Source: Dryococelus australis
Lineage: Eukaryota; Arthropoda; Insecta; Phasmatodea; Phasmatidae
DNA: 64,000 nucleotides
Direction of reading: 5' to 3'
Assembly (NCBI GenBank): GCA_029891345.1
Contig: CM056994.1
Coordinates: 227,532,991 to 227,596,990, forward strand
Shown: positions 1 to 12,039 of the stretch, piece after piece
Layout of the letters: every line of letters starts with the position of its first letter
Numbering within the stretch: the first letter of the stretch is position 1
The notes under the pieces: generated by a model
Seen by the model: the letters and a program-made list of their open reading frames with translations, nothing else
What the model was told of the DNA's origin: nothing
Database searches by the model: none
Program-made: the position numbers and the translations under genes

Positions 1-298
1 TGCTGTAAATTTTATTTTATACCGTAAATATATTCCATTCGTCAAAACATGACTTAACAGTTAAGTAAGTCGTCCCAAATCTAGCCAAGTGTTTACGAAA
101 CACGCAAAGTTGGATTTCCATAAGTATTAAATTTATTTATATATTTCAGCATTCAAGATAAAATTATTGGAGGAGTTAGATTTGTTCAGTATTTTGGTTT
201 CTTTATAACAAATGTCTAATGTGTGTTCCTAGCAGGAGCTGTTGTGCAACATTATGGTTCCTACAGATAACAACTTTTAGTTTGCCATGGAATGGTTA

Positions 299-349
299 CA
301 CTGTGTGTGTGTCTGTGTGTCTAGGTGTGTGCGCGTGTGTGAGTGTGTG
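299..349. repeat. Imperfect (TG)n microsatellite
   Basis: About 50 bp of alternating TG with a few interruptions. The flanking 1-550 is AT-rich and holds no coding signal that I can support. Confidence 0.85.
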
Positions 350-550
350 ACAATAGAGATTGGTCAAGCAAATTCTATGAAATCAGATGTTTTCAACATT
401 AAATTACAATCTCTCAATTTGTTTTTCAGATGTAAGTTTTAGTCTTATTTGCAGTAACTTCACTCTTTTTGAACCAAATCTTGAAAATGTTCCCCCAGTT
501 ATGCCATAATTATGTTTCCTAAACATATAATGTATCACGAGTGTTCTATA

Positions 551-790
551 TAGGCTGTTAACGGTAAAGTGAGCACTTCTGAGGCCCTAGTTACTTTTCC
601 CTTTCAGTTATTTTTATTATCCATTAACCACCTTTAAAAAAAAAATATTGCCATGTAAGTAATATACACAGTATCTATATTCCACAGCACTCGGAAGTTA
701 ACGTCTGAGACTAGAATAAAATTTATTTATTGACTATTATTATAAAATGCAAAGGCATTCAAAAGTTCTCACACTACCGTGAACAGCCTA
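551..790. mobile_element. Short MITE, TA-flanked, TIR GGCTGTT..AACAGCC
   Basis: The left end reads GGCTGTTAACGGTAAAGTGA and the right end is its near-perfect inverted complement (TACCGTGAACAGCC). Both ends are flanked by TA, the target duplication typical of the Tc1/mariner superfamily. At about 240 bp it is shorter than the three 410-bp relatives at 31.8, 43.6 and 50.9 kb. It shares their termini but not their interior. No transposase is encoded, so it must have been moved by another element. Confidence 0.75.
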
Positions 791-1100
791 TACTTGTGTT
801 AACATAAATGTATCTTATTTTTTGGTTAAATCAAACTCTTTTTCTTATATTTTTATATCAGTTATAATATTGAATTTATAGTTAATACGAATAAAAACAG
901 TAAGAAAAAAGTGTGTTGGTAACACCTAGTATAAATAAATAGTTCTAACACAAAATATTACTAAACTGAGTTCGTACAAATGCGGTACGTTGTCCCTTTG
1001 CTGTATTTTTCGAAACTTAGTTTAAGCTTTGTTTGCCTGAGGCGGAGGAACAGTATGAAAGTATAACTTTAGCAGTGCTTCAGAAAAGTCGTAAGTAAGG
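791..1100. repeat. Diverged 300-bp repeat, copy A
   Basis: It shares an ordered series of short blocks with copies B (1495-1870) and C (2305-2715): a GTTAACATAAA-TGTATCTTA-like start, an AATACGAATAAAAACAGT block, AAATAGTTCT, and a terminal block with GGCGGAGGA followed by CTTCAGAAAAG. The terminal block also resembles the reverse complement of one end of the 410-bp MITE family, so the three copies may be old relatives of that MITE. This was aligned by eye only. Confidence 0.55.
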
Positions 1101-1215
1101 AATAAAGGAGTACATGTAAGCGGTGGTGTTGCAGAGTGAGGAGAACAATGCAGGGCTGCGAGAGGAGGGTGAGACTGGGCACGACAAAGCAATGGCGAGT
1201 GCGGGCGGGCTGTCA

Positions 1216-1370
1216 GTTCTAGCAGTGGTGGCCAGGTCGGAGGACACGGCCAAGAAGCAGACGAGCATGCCCGCCAAGCTGTGCGGCGCCCTGAGCGACC
1301 ACCAGCTGCTGGGGGGCTCCGAGGAGAACACATTCCAGTGCGCCGTGACCGTGCACAGGGCCATGAGCCA
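1216..1370 (+). CDS. Internal exon of an unrecognised protein-coding gene
   Basis: A GC-rich island in AT-rich DNA. In one plus-strand frame nearly every codon ends in G or C (GTG GCC AGG TCG GAG GAC), which is the pattern of a real exon. The frame is open from 1123. It ends at a good donor, CA|GTGAGC, at 1371, giving a phase-2 exit. The upstream boundary is uncertain: AG acceptors occur before 1216 (TTCTAGCAG) and before 1140 (GTGTTGCAG), neither with a strong pyrimidine tract. The peptide (about 50 residues, including MPAKLCGALSDHQLLGG and TFQCAVTVHRAMS) matches no family I can name. No partner exon is visible in the next few kb, so the rest of the gene is probably outside the window or far away. 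A relic of a captured exon is also possible. Confidence 0.5.
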
Positions 1371-1494
1371 GTGAGCACGCACGCTGCTGACTTACGTTCT
1401 ACTCAGCTTGGGGAGCTAGCTCCGTGCCAGTGGTTCGACAACCAACAAGTTGTCCTGCCTGATAGCACTGGTGTCGCATATGATACAGACTGGC

Positions 1495-1870
1495 CTCGTT
1501 TCCTTACACTTTTTGGAAATTGCCTTTGAAAAAGCACCTCACTTGTTTGCTTGTTATCATGTTCAGGAACGTTTTATACTTCTGTTTAAGTGTCTTAATG
1601 TCCGTTAAATAGAATTTATACCTATATAAAGACATAAATTATAATTAATACGAAAAAATAGGAAGAATATAAATGCGTTGGAAATGCCAATTAAGAAATA
1701 GTTCTCATGCAAAATATTATTCAAGTGAGTGCGCACGAATGCAGTGCAGTGTCCCTTTGTTGTAATTTTCTAAACGAAGTTCATCTTTAGTCGCATGAGG
1801 CTGAGGAATTTCCTGAAAGTTGAACTTTCGCAGGGCTTCAGAAAAATTGTAAGCAACTATGAATGGGTTA
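1495..1870. repeat. Diverged 300-bp repeat, copy B
   Basis: Second copy of the repeat described at 791. It shares a longer left part with copy C (an ACTTTTTG..TTTGAAAAA block) and ends with the same GCTTCAGAAAAATTGTAAG block. The spacing to neighbouring copies is about 800 bp, so the three form a loose tandem series. Confidence 0.5.
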
Positions 1871-2304
1871 TAGCGGATTTTTCCGTTGGGATAGTTCCAA
1901 TTTTCATAAAAAAAATATTACAGTGCAAAATTTTCCGATTTGATTTGTGTTAGAGCCTCCTTAAAGAATGAACTTCGATCATGACACAAAGAGGGGAAAA
2001 GCAACGAAATATAAGCCACATGATGTTTAATATTCTGGGTGTGGAGATGACAAGCAGAGTTGACGATGAGCAGCCGCTCGGGTTCCAGGACATCGCCCGC
2101 ATGCTACACGCGAGTTTAACAAGCCACTTGCCGATAACAGTGCATGTTCTACAGGAATCATACACTACAACATACCAGTGCCCGACAGGCGGGGAGCTTC
2201 GCTCCCCCCGCCCCCCCCCCCCAACCATCATCCATCATCCCGATACACCTACACGTAAGTTCATCACGATGATAAATGTGTTTATAGTCAATTCGCGGTT
2301 TCTT

Positions 2305-2715
2305 CGCACTTTTTGTATCAAACATTTGAAAAATCTCCCCATGTATAACGTGCTTAGTTATTTACTATATATGTCATGTGTAACAAACGTTTTACATCTC
2401 TGTTAACATAAAAGTATCTTAAATTTTGTTAAATTTAAGTTTAAATTATATTAAACTTATTAATAATAATATTTCATTTATAGTAAATATGAATAAAAAC
2501 AGTGAGAAAATGTGTGTGTTGATAGCGCCTAGCAACAAATAGTTCTCATACAAAATATCATTACAACTGAGTGCGCACGAATTAGGTGCGTTATCTTTTG
2601 GTGTAATTTCCTAGACTTAGTTAAGTTTGCACGAAGCGGAGGAATGTGCTGGAAGTGGATCTCAAGCCGGGCCTCAGAAAAGTTTGAAATGACCGTAAAC
2701 GGATTATAACAGTTT
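2305..2715. repeat. Diverged 300-bp repeat, copy C
   Basis: Third copy of the series. Between copies B and C (1950-2255) lies an open frame ending at a donor-like ACAC|GTAAGT, with no family resemblance and weak codon bias. After copy C, 2830-3080 is CpG-rich and carries another short open frame. I do not call either as a gene. Confidence 0.5.
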
Positions 2716-3229
2716 CAAACACGGGCCTAAAAGCCCAGCTCAAGACAGAAACACGACGGCCTGTCACCGGCTCATCGAAATCTGCCCGGCTGCAAATTAT
2801 ATTTATAAACTCACTCAAACGATTTATGGGAGCATCGTTTCCCGGTATCCTGGCAGCACTGCCTCCGGCGGCGTACGAGAGATCGGCGGAGACTTGAGTG
2901 AAGTAAACCTAAACGCAACTAATGGCCTCTTCCAATCGACAATCGGAACGTGGGAAATGACTGCATTCGATGCGAGTGCAAAGGAACTGGAAGACGCGAC
3001 ACTCGGCCAGTGCGCACTAGGGCAGTCCAGTGTAGTAATTGGAAGAAGCGGTAGGTTTCATCCAACTCATTGTAGGAACGATACGAGTTTCCTTGTCTCG
3101 AGGTACGCTGCTGTTACAAAGACGTTGCGATTAAGCTGCGGCACTAAATTAAAGAAATTCCTTATCTTTGTGTATAGAGCTCGTGTTTGGCTTTGATTCT
3201 GATACATGCCAGCTGCAGCCCAATTGTCA

Positions 3230-4660
3230 AGTTAGTTATTAACGTTCTTTGTAGCTATTATTCACACTCTACATGCTGTTTGCAAAGGTAAATCGTTAAA
3301 ATAGAACTGTATTTGGCGTTGACCTGTCGTAAACACACTTAATTCAATGAAGAAAGTTACGAACTTAAAAGCGAAATAAACACAAAAAACATTAAAAGGA
3401 ATTTTTTATAATTTTGTCACAATTAATGTAATTGTAAAATAAGGCGTCTAGCTCAATATAGTGTTGCGATTGAATATTAAACAATATGTTGGCATACTGT
3501 ACAACGTTAGTTTCCCATTATAGTGCAAACCTCAAGGTTTATTATAACGGAGGTAATTATTGTTACTCTTCCATTCATTTACATCCAAAACGAAGAAAAT
3601 TCAGTTCACATACAACATCAGTGCTACCTGAAGTCAAAAATTCTTAGTTGCGGAACTACGTATTATTATTGAGCTTCCCACCCTAAGTGGAATAAACCTT
3701 AACACAACTTAAGATAGCCTCCCGAACTTATCGTTGTTGTTCACTCGGAGCCTCACGTGTTATCCGAGAGTAGCAGGCACAGAAACTGCACAGCACTGAA
3801 GGAACCATGCGATCGTCCTTCAACATGTAGCCCTCTACATCTTAAGTGACATACAACTGTTACAACAGTGTTTCTGTATATCTGTGTTAAATATTTAAGA
3901 ATAAATTAAAAAATTAATATATTTTTAAAACGTAACTAAAAGTATGTGTTTTAATTAAAAACTATACGTCCTACCGCTTTCGTCCCGCATAAATTTTTAT
4001 GCCGCATAAGCAAGTTGTTATTAATAAATAGCGCAGTTAAATTTCAAAATATAATTCCAATTCCTCATTTATATTTGAACATTTTTGTGTTTTTAGATGG
4101 CTGTGTCACCTCAAAATGACTATTGGCAGGAAAACTATATTCAATAAAGGACTTACAATAACTTGATTGTAGGTATATCTATAATTCATTATTTCTTAGC
4201 TAAATACTACATACAAAATTAAGAATCTGCAGGCTTTTAAATAATTTTTTTAATACTTGTTAGCCTATGCTCATAAAAGGTGGCTTTTATTCAAAACTAC
4301 GTTTTTTTGTGCTTTGTTGTATCACTGCTTATTGTACGATACTTAGGGAATCACATTTATTGAAATGATTCTATCGGACTTGGTTAATAGGCACAAATGA
4401 AAATCCGAAAGACATGACTGCGAGTGTGGGGCAGACATAAAACTTATGAGGCTGCATGTGCTGACACAGACACACGCAAACATGAGCTACGAGATCATTT
4501 ACAACTCAAAATAGGGTAAAATACTTCGGCGTAAACGAGAATACTATCAAGGAAGAAATATGGGCAGTTCATTGTGTATTCCCTTTACATTGGCCAATAA
4601 TTAATCGTGTACAATACAGGTTAATATAAATACTTTTCGAGTAAAATGGTTATGGCGAGT
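3230..4660. other. No recognisable feature
   Basis: AT-rich sequence without an open frame showing coding bias, without inverted termini I could match, and without tandem structure. It probably represents old intergenic or intronic DNA. Confidence 0.5.
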
Positions 4661-5489
4661 CGGGGACAGTGGGACCCGGAACCAAAGTCGCAGCCGGCCG
4701 TCATGTTGTGACGTCACCCGGCTGCCAAATCATATGCGGGTGACTATGATCAGTGACCTTACCCGTGCCCATGACCTTTAATGACCTTGGACTCCACACG
4801 ATCTAAAACATTCCCAAAAATATTTTAATGTTTAAAATAATGTAATACAATTATTTTAAAAAAAGACATTTCCTGAGGTTCCCCAAGCCCGTCTAGCAGA
4901 AGGCTGACCCCAACCAATGTTTCTCGTTGTTTAATTAGTTGGCAGACCCCCACCCCCTCATACCTACACACCACGCTAACTTCACCCCCTCCCCACTAGC
5001 AATCATTAAAATCAAGAAAATCGCAAAAAAAAAAAAAACCTAAAAAATTAAATAAAATTTGAGGAACATAACCTTACATTCCCCCGCCCCAATAAACAAC
5101 CCGCCATCCCGCATCGTCACCCTCCTCCCATAAAAAAAAACCCGAAAAAATTACAAAAAAAAACTTAAAATCGAGCAACATAAATTTACTGTACTCTCCC
5201 CTCGCTCGTCCAACACTCTTAACAACACCCCTCCCACCAACTTTTGCCCCTCCCCCTTGCAGCTTAACCAATCAAAAAATCGAGAAATATAGAAAGAACT
5301 TTTTTAAAAATTTAAAAATCGAGAAACATATGACATTACACCACTTTTCCCCAACTGCGACCACAACACCGTAACAACACCACCATTCCTCTCGCCATCC
5401 CACCTCACAATTATAAAAAACGAGAAATATCACCAAAAATTAATTCTAAAAATCGAGGAAATATTTTTATTCATGACTCCGACCGTAAT

Positions 5490-5680
5490 GTTGGATGTCA
5501 GTGACCTTGACCTTAACCCAATAAATTTAAAAACAAAAATTGAGAAAAAATTGTATAAAAAAAAGCAATGAAAACATTACGTTTCTGACGACAACACACC
5601 TGTTGAATGTTGGCGACCTCAGCCTTGGCCCCAATGACCTTGTCGCCTTGTCCATAACATTGAATGACCTTGAACACAAA
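5490..5680 (+). repeat. TGACCTTGA-bearing segment
   Basis: TGACCTTGA occurs at 5502-5510 and 5665-5673, with degenerate neighbours such as AATGACCTTG near 5634. The motif is the complement of TCAAGGTCA, the extended half-site bound by monomeric nuclear receptors such as FTZ-F1 and ERR. It may simply be the unit of a repeat; no regulatory role is shown. Confidence 0.5.
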
Positions 5681-6424
5681 AAATCTCAAAATTCCCGAAA
5701 AACCAAAAAAACTTTTTAAAAATGTTAAATGTTGAAAACATATGTAAGGAAAATCTAAAGACTTATATGCAGGAGGTCCGGGACACGATAGCAGGTGGAG
5801 CGATCAACGCCTGACACCTCACCACCGACCCTCCAATTTTCATGCTCTGATTACACATGTTCGCTTGACCCCCTCCACTCCCACCCAGCCAAGACAATCC
5901 ATTACATTGTTCGCTCGTGATTGGTTGTTGGTTGCATGTCCTCTGAAGATAATTAATGTAGCAAGAGGTGCGCCACATCACAGTTATTCGTCTGATGCGG
6001 GAGGTGACAGATTACCCTCTCTTCGTTGAAGTTTTCAGCATTCAGTTTGGTAAGTTATTTTTTTATGTTCATTTCTTCCATCTAGTTTTGCAGGGTTTTA
6101 TCAAGCATGCTCGACATTTAATTACACCTATATTTCCCCTCCAAAGTAAACATTCTGCCTAAAATTTCGAACTACCGTTCGGATCAGTGAGCAACTGGAG
6201 TGTGGATATTAAGCGTTCTTTTAATAGCTTGCTTATAACCAACATCCCGATTTCATCATTGGTGGTACCAACGCTGACTACAGCTGGACTGCCTATTTTG
6301 CATCAGTACTATTCGCAAACTGTTTGGGTAAAACCCTTGAGACTTGGAATGTACGAGGGCAGGTAGGGTGATAAAAATTCTTATGTTTTGTGTTCTTCTC
6401 GGATATAAATACTTCCATCAATCC

Positions 6425-6990
6425 CAAACCTTTGCAGTCCTCACCAATCCTATGCAATCATCCAGTACCCTCCTCCCCCAATCCTCAAGAATCCTCTGCA
6501 ATCCTCTGTAATCCTCAACACTCCTCAGTAATCCTCCTCACCAATCCTCCACAATCCTCAGTAAAGCTCTGTAATCCTTATCTACAACCCACAGCAATCC
6601 TGAGCAATCCTACTCACCGATCCTCGGCAAACTTTCGCAATCCTTCTCCACATTCCTCTACAACCCTCAGCAATCGCTCCACAGTTGCTCCATTTGTTCC
6701 GTAATAGCTCAACAATCGCTCAGCAATTGTTATGTATGCTTCGCAATCGCTCCACATTCTCTCCACAATCGCTTCCGCAATCCTTAGTAATGCTGCTCCG
6801 CAATCCACAGAAATCCTCTGCAATCCTCAACAATTCTCCTCCACAATCCTTTGCAATCATCCTCCGCAATCCATAGCAATCGCTCCACAATTGCTATGCA
6901 GTCGCTTCACATTCGCTCCACAATTGCTATGCAGTCGCTTCACATTCGCTCCACAATCCTCCTCCGCAAATCCTCACTAATCCTTCCATC
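6425..6990 (+). repeat. CAATCCTC minisatellite array
   Basis: About 560 bp of degenerate 8-11 bp units based on CAATCCTC with spacers such as CGCAAT, CACC and CAGTAAT. The pyrimidine strand is the plus strand throughout. The second half drifts to CGCTCCACAATTGCTATG-type units of about 33 bp (near 6890-6950). Confidence 0.85.
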
Positions 6991-7072
6991 AATCCTTCAG
7001 TTTGTCGTCTGTGCCCTCCCATACATATAGAAATCTCATTAATTCACCAACTGTCTCCAAATTTGTAGCAGT

Positions 7073-8225
7073 AGGGGCGTGGGGGTTTCAAATCACTTTT
7101 GATTAATCGAATTATCAATTTCATATCAAAATTGATATCAATTAATTGGTAGAATTAAGACTTAATCCGAACCTAATCCGATCAAAAATGTTCGTTAATC
7201 TCCTAATTTTTTCCGATAAAAGGTGATAAAAGAAATTCGATCAAAGGTTTTCCATCAAACTTGTTTAATCACATTTCTTTGATGAGATTTTTTGTGTATA
7301 GTTTTGTGTAAGAGTGTGCTAAGGCTCTTTTTTATGGGGAGCTGCTCTGGTAGGTGTTGACCCTCAGAGCTCTGGTGTTATACTGAGGTGGGCTTGTGCT
7401 GGGTAAAGGGTACATAGATATTGTGTAATGTTAATTTTTGGAGAGCGGCATGGTAGGTGTTGACCCTAGGAGATCTTGCGTTTTACTGAGGTGTGCCGGT
7501 GTTGGGGTATTGTGTAATATGTTTATTTTTAGAGTATTTCGTTTGGCAGATGGCTCAGGGTTAAGACACGTCTGCTTCGACCGGCACCTGGTAGGCGACA
7601 GAGGTTATGGCGTATTTAATGAAATTATTATTATTGAATAAATAATGAATGAAATGAAAGGAGATGGTGATACAATATAATTCACATGAAGGAATCATCG
7701 CATCGCAAATTCAAATTTCAAACTGGCCCCAGACATCCTGGTTTTATTAAAAAATTAAGAAAGCTATTAACAAGTTATAGCTATCAATATATAAATTACA
7801 TGTAGGAATAAATTAAATTGTACAAGCAGCTCTACCAAAACACGTCCGGTCGTCTGTGAGGTTAGTGAAGCAATGCCTTATAAGCTGTGTGTCGGGGGTA
7901 TGACTAGAGACATGGAGCGTGGGAGGCATCTGGCTGCCAACTGAGATTATAGCTACTTGGAAAGAGATGTGACTACACAACTACATGTCAAACAGATACA
8001 AATTATGTTTACAACACACATACTAGATAAAACACAATAAATGAAAACATGTACTAAAATATTACTTACACTACTTGAATTAAATGACACAATGAAAACA
8101 GATTTGAAAACATGTAGGAATAAATAAACGAAAACGTACAACCACCTCTCCCAAAACACGTCCATCCGGCTATGAGGTTGGTGAGCAATGACTGCAGTGT
8201 AGGATGTGCATCAACTTATAAGCTG
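7073..8225 (+). repeat. Polinton left terminal inverted repeat
   Basis: It begins near GGGGGTTTCAAATCACTTTT and is the inverted counterpart of 25430-26524. Shared landmarks in order include CTTTTGATTAATCG, AAGACTTAATCCGA, TGTGCTAAGGC, GGTGTTGACCCT, the 'GACCGGCACCTGG' block, TTTTTAATAAAACCAGGAT-type sequence (as its complement) and CTTATAAGC. Both arms also share an internal duplication of a segment containing CCAAAACACGTCC (about 7835 and 8150 here), so that duplication predates the arms' divergence. Confidence 0.85.
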
Positions 8226-9417
8226 TTAGAGACGTTTTTCCAAAGCACCGATTGTCAGGTGACAGCTGAATTGATACGAAAAAATTGGAAATGAAGTAAT
8301 ATCTTTGATGAAATTTTCCGAAAATTATTTAATTTCTTTCAATGTTATTATTAAGGAGTTCAATGCTACGAAGGGAATGAAGGTATAACATTTATTTTCT
8401 TATACCGGTACCCAACCGAGCATGTAGGATGCTCAAACCTATTCCGAATGTTTAAGAGATACTAGATGAAAGTGTTGTTAGGAACACGCAATGAACACTG
8501 ACAATGGTTTTCATCTGTCTCACTCATTGTCCTCCCCTCTCTCTTCAACCTTGAATACAATTGTGAACGCAGGATCAATAATCCCTTTCCTTTGTCATAC
8601 ACATTGTTTGGAAAGTCTTTGCAGCCTGCCCTGTAAAAGACTTCTTTCTAGGAAAAATATCTAATTGAAGAAATAAATAACACCGGAATATACTAATTGT
8701 TTTTTAAACTTAAAGAATTTTCCAAGACTTATAATATTAAAAGGAAATAAATATATTGGATAACCGCTCAGATGCAAATCCAATGAAATGGTAACATAAT
8801 CAACAAGCGAATTGACTGCACAATAATTGTACATTATAAACCCATTGATATCGATAGTTTTATTAAATGAAAAACACATCAAATATGTTTAAATTTTTTA
8901 TTTAGTATTTTAATGTTACAAACATAGTATTACAATCTTTAAGATCCTGATTCTTGACCCACAAATGATGTGCTTTTGAGAAGCCTCTTCATCGAACTAA
9001 GGACCTATCATTTTTCCTTTAATGATATTAACAACTAAATATTAATTTTGAGAACTTACTTTTTGTAGTTCATGTTCATAAAAGCTGCCTTTCATTGTCT
9101 GTCCATGGTAGGTTTCGAGGCAATACACTATGGGGTAAGAACATCTAACTGAAATAATTTATAATATTTCATAAAACCAATTAACTGTGTAACATTTCTC
9201 AAAGAAATATTTCAGCTTTGAGATTCGTATATATTCACCAACTTTGAAATTTTCTTCCTCTAATTGGATATTTTCACACTATTATATTTGGTTTTCATTA
9301 AAGTATTGTCTGTAACCTTTTCAGGAGCCATATTGATAGTTCTATGATAAAATTGGAATTATAAAATTTATGTATTTCAGGCAACACCAACCAAATGTTT
9401 CACATAAACAACCATCT
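8226..9417. other. Polinton interior, no recognisable gene
   Basis: AT-rich sequence between the left inverted repeat and the integrase. It shows no coding bias and no recognisable motif. Confidence 0.5.
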
Positions 9418-9990
9418 TCACGTCGTAAGTCCTTTCGACGTGAAATGCTTGTATATTAACTGCTTAATCGATTTGTTGAATTGTTCCGGTACACTGGCTT
9501 TAAGGTCTGAATATGTGGTGTAGTGATTGACACCATAATTGGTCATTAGTTTCTGGAATGGTGCAGAAAAAAAATGTGAATCCTCTGTCAGGAGGGAATT
9601 TGGGGTTCTTTCTTGGAAAATGGTCTTCATTGCATCCTGACTTGTTACCCAGTTTTGTTTTTCAAAGGTTTGCCCCAACCATACTTGGAATAAATGTCTG
9701 TTATGGTTAAATATATTTGTATCCCTTATTGTATTTCGAAAGCAATGACATTTGACACAAATCAACTTGAAAAAGATCATTTATGCCTTCAGTAATAACT
9801 GGTCTTATGGGAAACGTTATCCTGGCTGGAGTGTGAAGTTCTTTAGCAGTCTTACTAAATTCATTGGTAATATAACCATCTTCCTTCAGCGCTTCAATAA
9901 TAGAAACAATTTCGTTCGCATGTGAATTATTCCCACTCTCTCGATGCGATGATGAGTTTTAATCTATCGACCAATTTATTAGTATTGTTC
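9418..9990 (-). pseudogene. Polinton integrase, fossil
   Basis: Minus-strand reading shows the C-terminal half of a retrovirus-type (rve, DDE) integrase of the Polinton kind. The recognisable section runs through a FQ.L...YGVNHYTTYSDLKAS-like segment followed by the E-x-F-N-(R/K) helix that carries the last catalytic acid in the family, then a KHFT segment. In intact elements this enzyme inserts the element, making 6-bp duplications. It sits just inside the left terminus and is transcribed outward, a usual Polinton placement. It is broken. Confidence 0.8.
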
Positions 9991-10039
9991 CACTATACAG
10001 GAGAAAACTGATCGCCAATTTCATCTTTATATTTTCAAC

Positions 10040-10870
10040 CTCCGACAATATCACTTATGAAATGTAGTTTTGGTTGGTTTTCATCTCCTAAGGGATTATT
10101 TGCATTCTTTTGATGAAGAAGTTCTTTATGTTTCTCCAAATCGGTGTTGGAATATCCATTTGGAATGTTTTTTTAATTATAATTCAAACAATCCTTCACT
10201 CACATCAGTTATGAAATCACCTATTTCAATTCTATTGTCAGACAAAAATGTAATAACCGAATCTCCCAGAAACTATGTGTTTCCATCTCGATATAGACCA
10301 AATGTTGTATCATGCATACGATAATTTTTTTTAAGCTAAATATCGACATGTTAAATGAGAAAGGGGTTGCTTATTCCTTTTATTGAAATGCTCTTCATCC
10401 GATTTGATTTCTAAAAGTACTTCATTAGGCATTTTCAACACAGAATGTAATGTATCCATTCTACTCGAAACAGGTTTAAATATTTCTTCGTTCAAAACAT
10501 CCTGTTCCATTCGGACTCGCTAAGCTTGTAAATATTTCTCCTTCACAGCAGATATAAAATTATGTAATTCCCAAGTATGGTCAGACATGTATTGATTATA
10601 TTACATTAACTTCCCACTATTTATATAAACATTAATTCCTTGATTTTCTAACTGCTTCAATAGGTTGAATAACTGCTACACTAGTTCGATTAGGTTGTGT
10701 TTTGTAAATCCTGTCGATGTTACTTGAAACAGCATCTAAATTAGTTACAGTTTTAGATTTCAAATCATTAATGAAATAATTTATTTGTGTTTCCAAATCA
10801 TTATTTTGCTTTCTCAGATCAGTTTGCATAACTGAATCTTTTAATAATAAATTCATCACTTATATATTGC
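10040..10870 (-). pseudogene. Conserved Polinton ORF of unknown role, fossil
   Basis: The minus strand carries the TTFGLYRDGN..LGDS-type segment seen in an uncharacterised protein that accompanies integrase and capsid genes in many insect Polintons. Toward its N-terminus (about 10630-10860) it is rich in Asn, Gln and Lys with a probable coiled coil. Its role in virion or replication is not known to me. It is broken, with several interruptions. Confidence 0.6.
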
Positions 10871-11059
10871 ATAATTTATCCCATTCTTGCTTCAAGTTGT
10901 TTTGTAATAGTAGCAGGTACCCTTTCATTAATTACAACTCTTATATTGCCTTCCAATTCTGCAAGTTGTGTTGTAAATATTACATTTGCCATATCATTGA
11001 AGTCTTTAATAAATCAATTTAAACATTTTTCTAATCTAAATTCGTTACTCTGCAGATCA

Positions 11060-11600
11060 TTCTAAATATTGGTTAAAATGTTTGCAATTACACAAGTGTT
11101 TTTATAAACATTATCATTCAAATTAAGTAATTTTAATAATTTCTCTTGCATATCACTCGATTGTGATTTATATACATTTAGCATAATGGTGTTTAAATAT
11201 TCCATGTAACATTTATTTGTCGCATCAGTAACTTTCACAGTTATACCCACATTATGTAATGTATGTCCATTAAAATCACAATTCCCAAAGCGAGTTTTGG
11301 ATAAACAGGTATTGTAATGATTGTGTTTTATACCACTATATGCAAAGGTTGAGATACTCACTGTTCTTGCTCGGAAGTAAAAAAGTGTAAAATCCACACC
11401 TATATATGCCTTTATATAGGGAAATCATTGGTATAATAACCAGAAAACAGTTTTTTGCTTTTCCAACAGTAAAAAAAAACATATATTTAAACTTTTTAAA
11501 TGTCATATCGCACAATACATGATCATTGTAAATATGTTGTAGATTCATATTGTCCATTTTAAAAACAATTATCATTATTTGCATTATCGCTCAAATCATG
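11060..11600 (-). pseudogene. Unidentified Polinton ORF remnant
   Basis: Minus-strand open stretches between the conserved unknown ORF and the ATPase, with Asn- and Lys-rich composition. I recognise no domain. Position and strand suggest that it belonged to the same leftward gene group. It is broken. Confidence 0.4.
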
Positions 11601-11739
11601 TTTCGGAATAGATGCGTAAATTAGTGATAGATAAAAACAATTGGGTAATGCTTAATTTGGAGGCACGATATTTCTTTATTTGTAAAAGGGAAATATCACA
11701 TTCCTTCAATTAACGACAAAATGTTCGCTAATCAGTGAT

Positions 11740-11980
11740 TTATCTCTCATTGTATTGTTTTAGAAAACACATATACGTTTTCAAATTTAAGCCCATTTGG
11801 ATGTTCCAACAGTGACATAATAACACCCGTTTTTTGACATAAAGGACCACCACTTATTATACAACTTATATTTGTTGGTAATTGAATACCATGTTTCTGT
11901 TCAATTATGTTTTCTTTCCTATTTAAAAATACCAGAAGATGTACATTTTGTTTTATAACCTTCATTTCTACACTATTACA
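11740..11980 (-). pseudogene. Polinton packaging ATPase, fossil
   Basis: The minus strand shows the N-terminal part of the HerA/FtsK-like genome-packaging ATPase found in Polintons and adintoviruses. A hydrophobic strand LPTNISCIISG leads into a Walker A-like region, followed by LLEHPNGLKFENVYVFSK, a very characteristic stretch of this family. Family members drive DNA into the capsid. It is decayed, including in the nucleotide-binding region. Confidence 0.8.
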
Positions 11981-12039
11981 TAAAGTGATGTACTAACATA
12001 AAACTGTAATTGCGGGTCTATGTATAGGTTCACGTTCAG

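Larger units (their letters stand above)
4660..7060 (+). repeat. Composite satellite-bearing repeat, copy 1
   Basis: Three blocks follow in order. 4900-5480 alternates C-rich stretches (CCCCTCCC) with A-rich ones containing AAAATCGAGAAACAT-like units. 5490-5680 carries TGACCTTGA and related AGGTCA half-sites. 6425-6990 is a CAATCCTC satellite. The tail after the satellite (GTCGTCTG..CCCTCCCATACATATA..CCAAATTTGTA) matches the tails of two similar units at 55.2 and 56.85 kb. The unit is cut at about 7.07 kb by the Polinton terminus. Nothing here looks coding; the long frames inside are by-products of low-complexity DNA. Confidence 0.6.

Noticed and set aside
1022-1382. Minus-strand frames over the orphan exon
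   Set aside because: Third-position G/C bias and the donor site support the plus strand; these are shadows.
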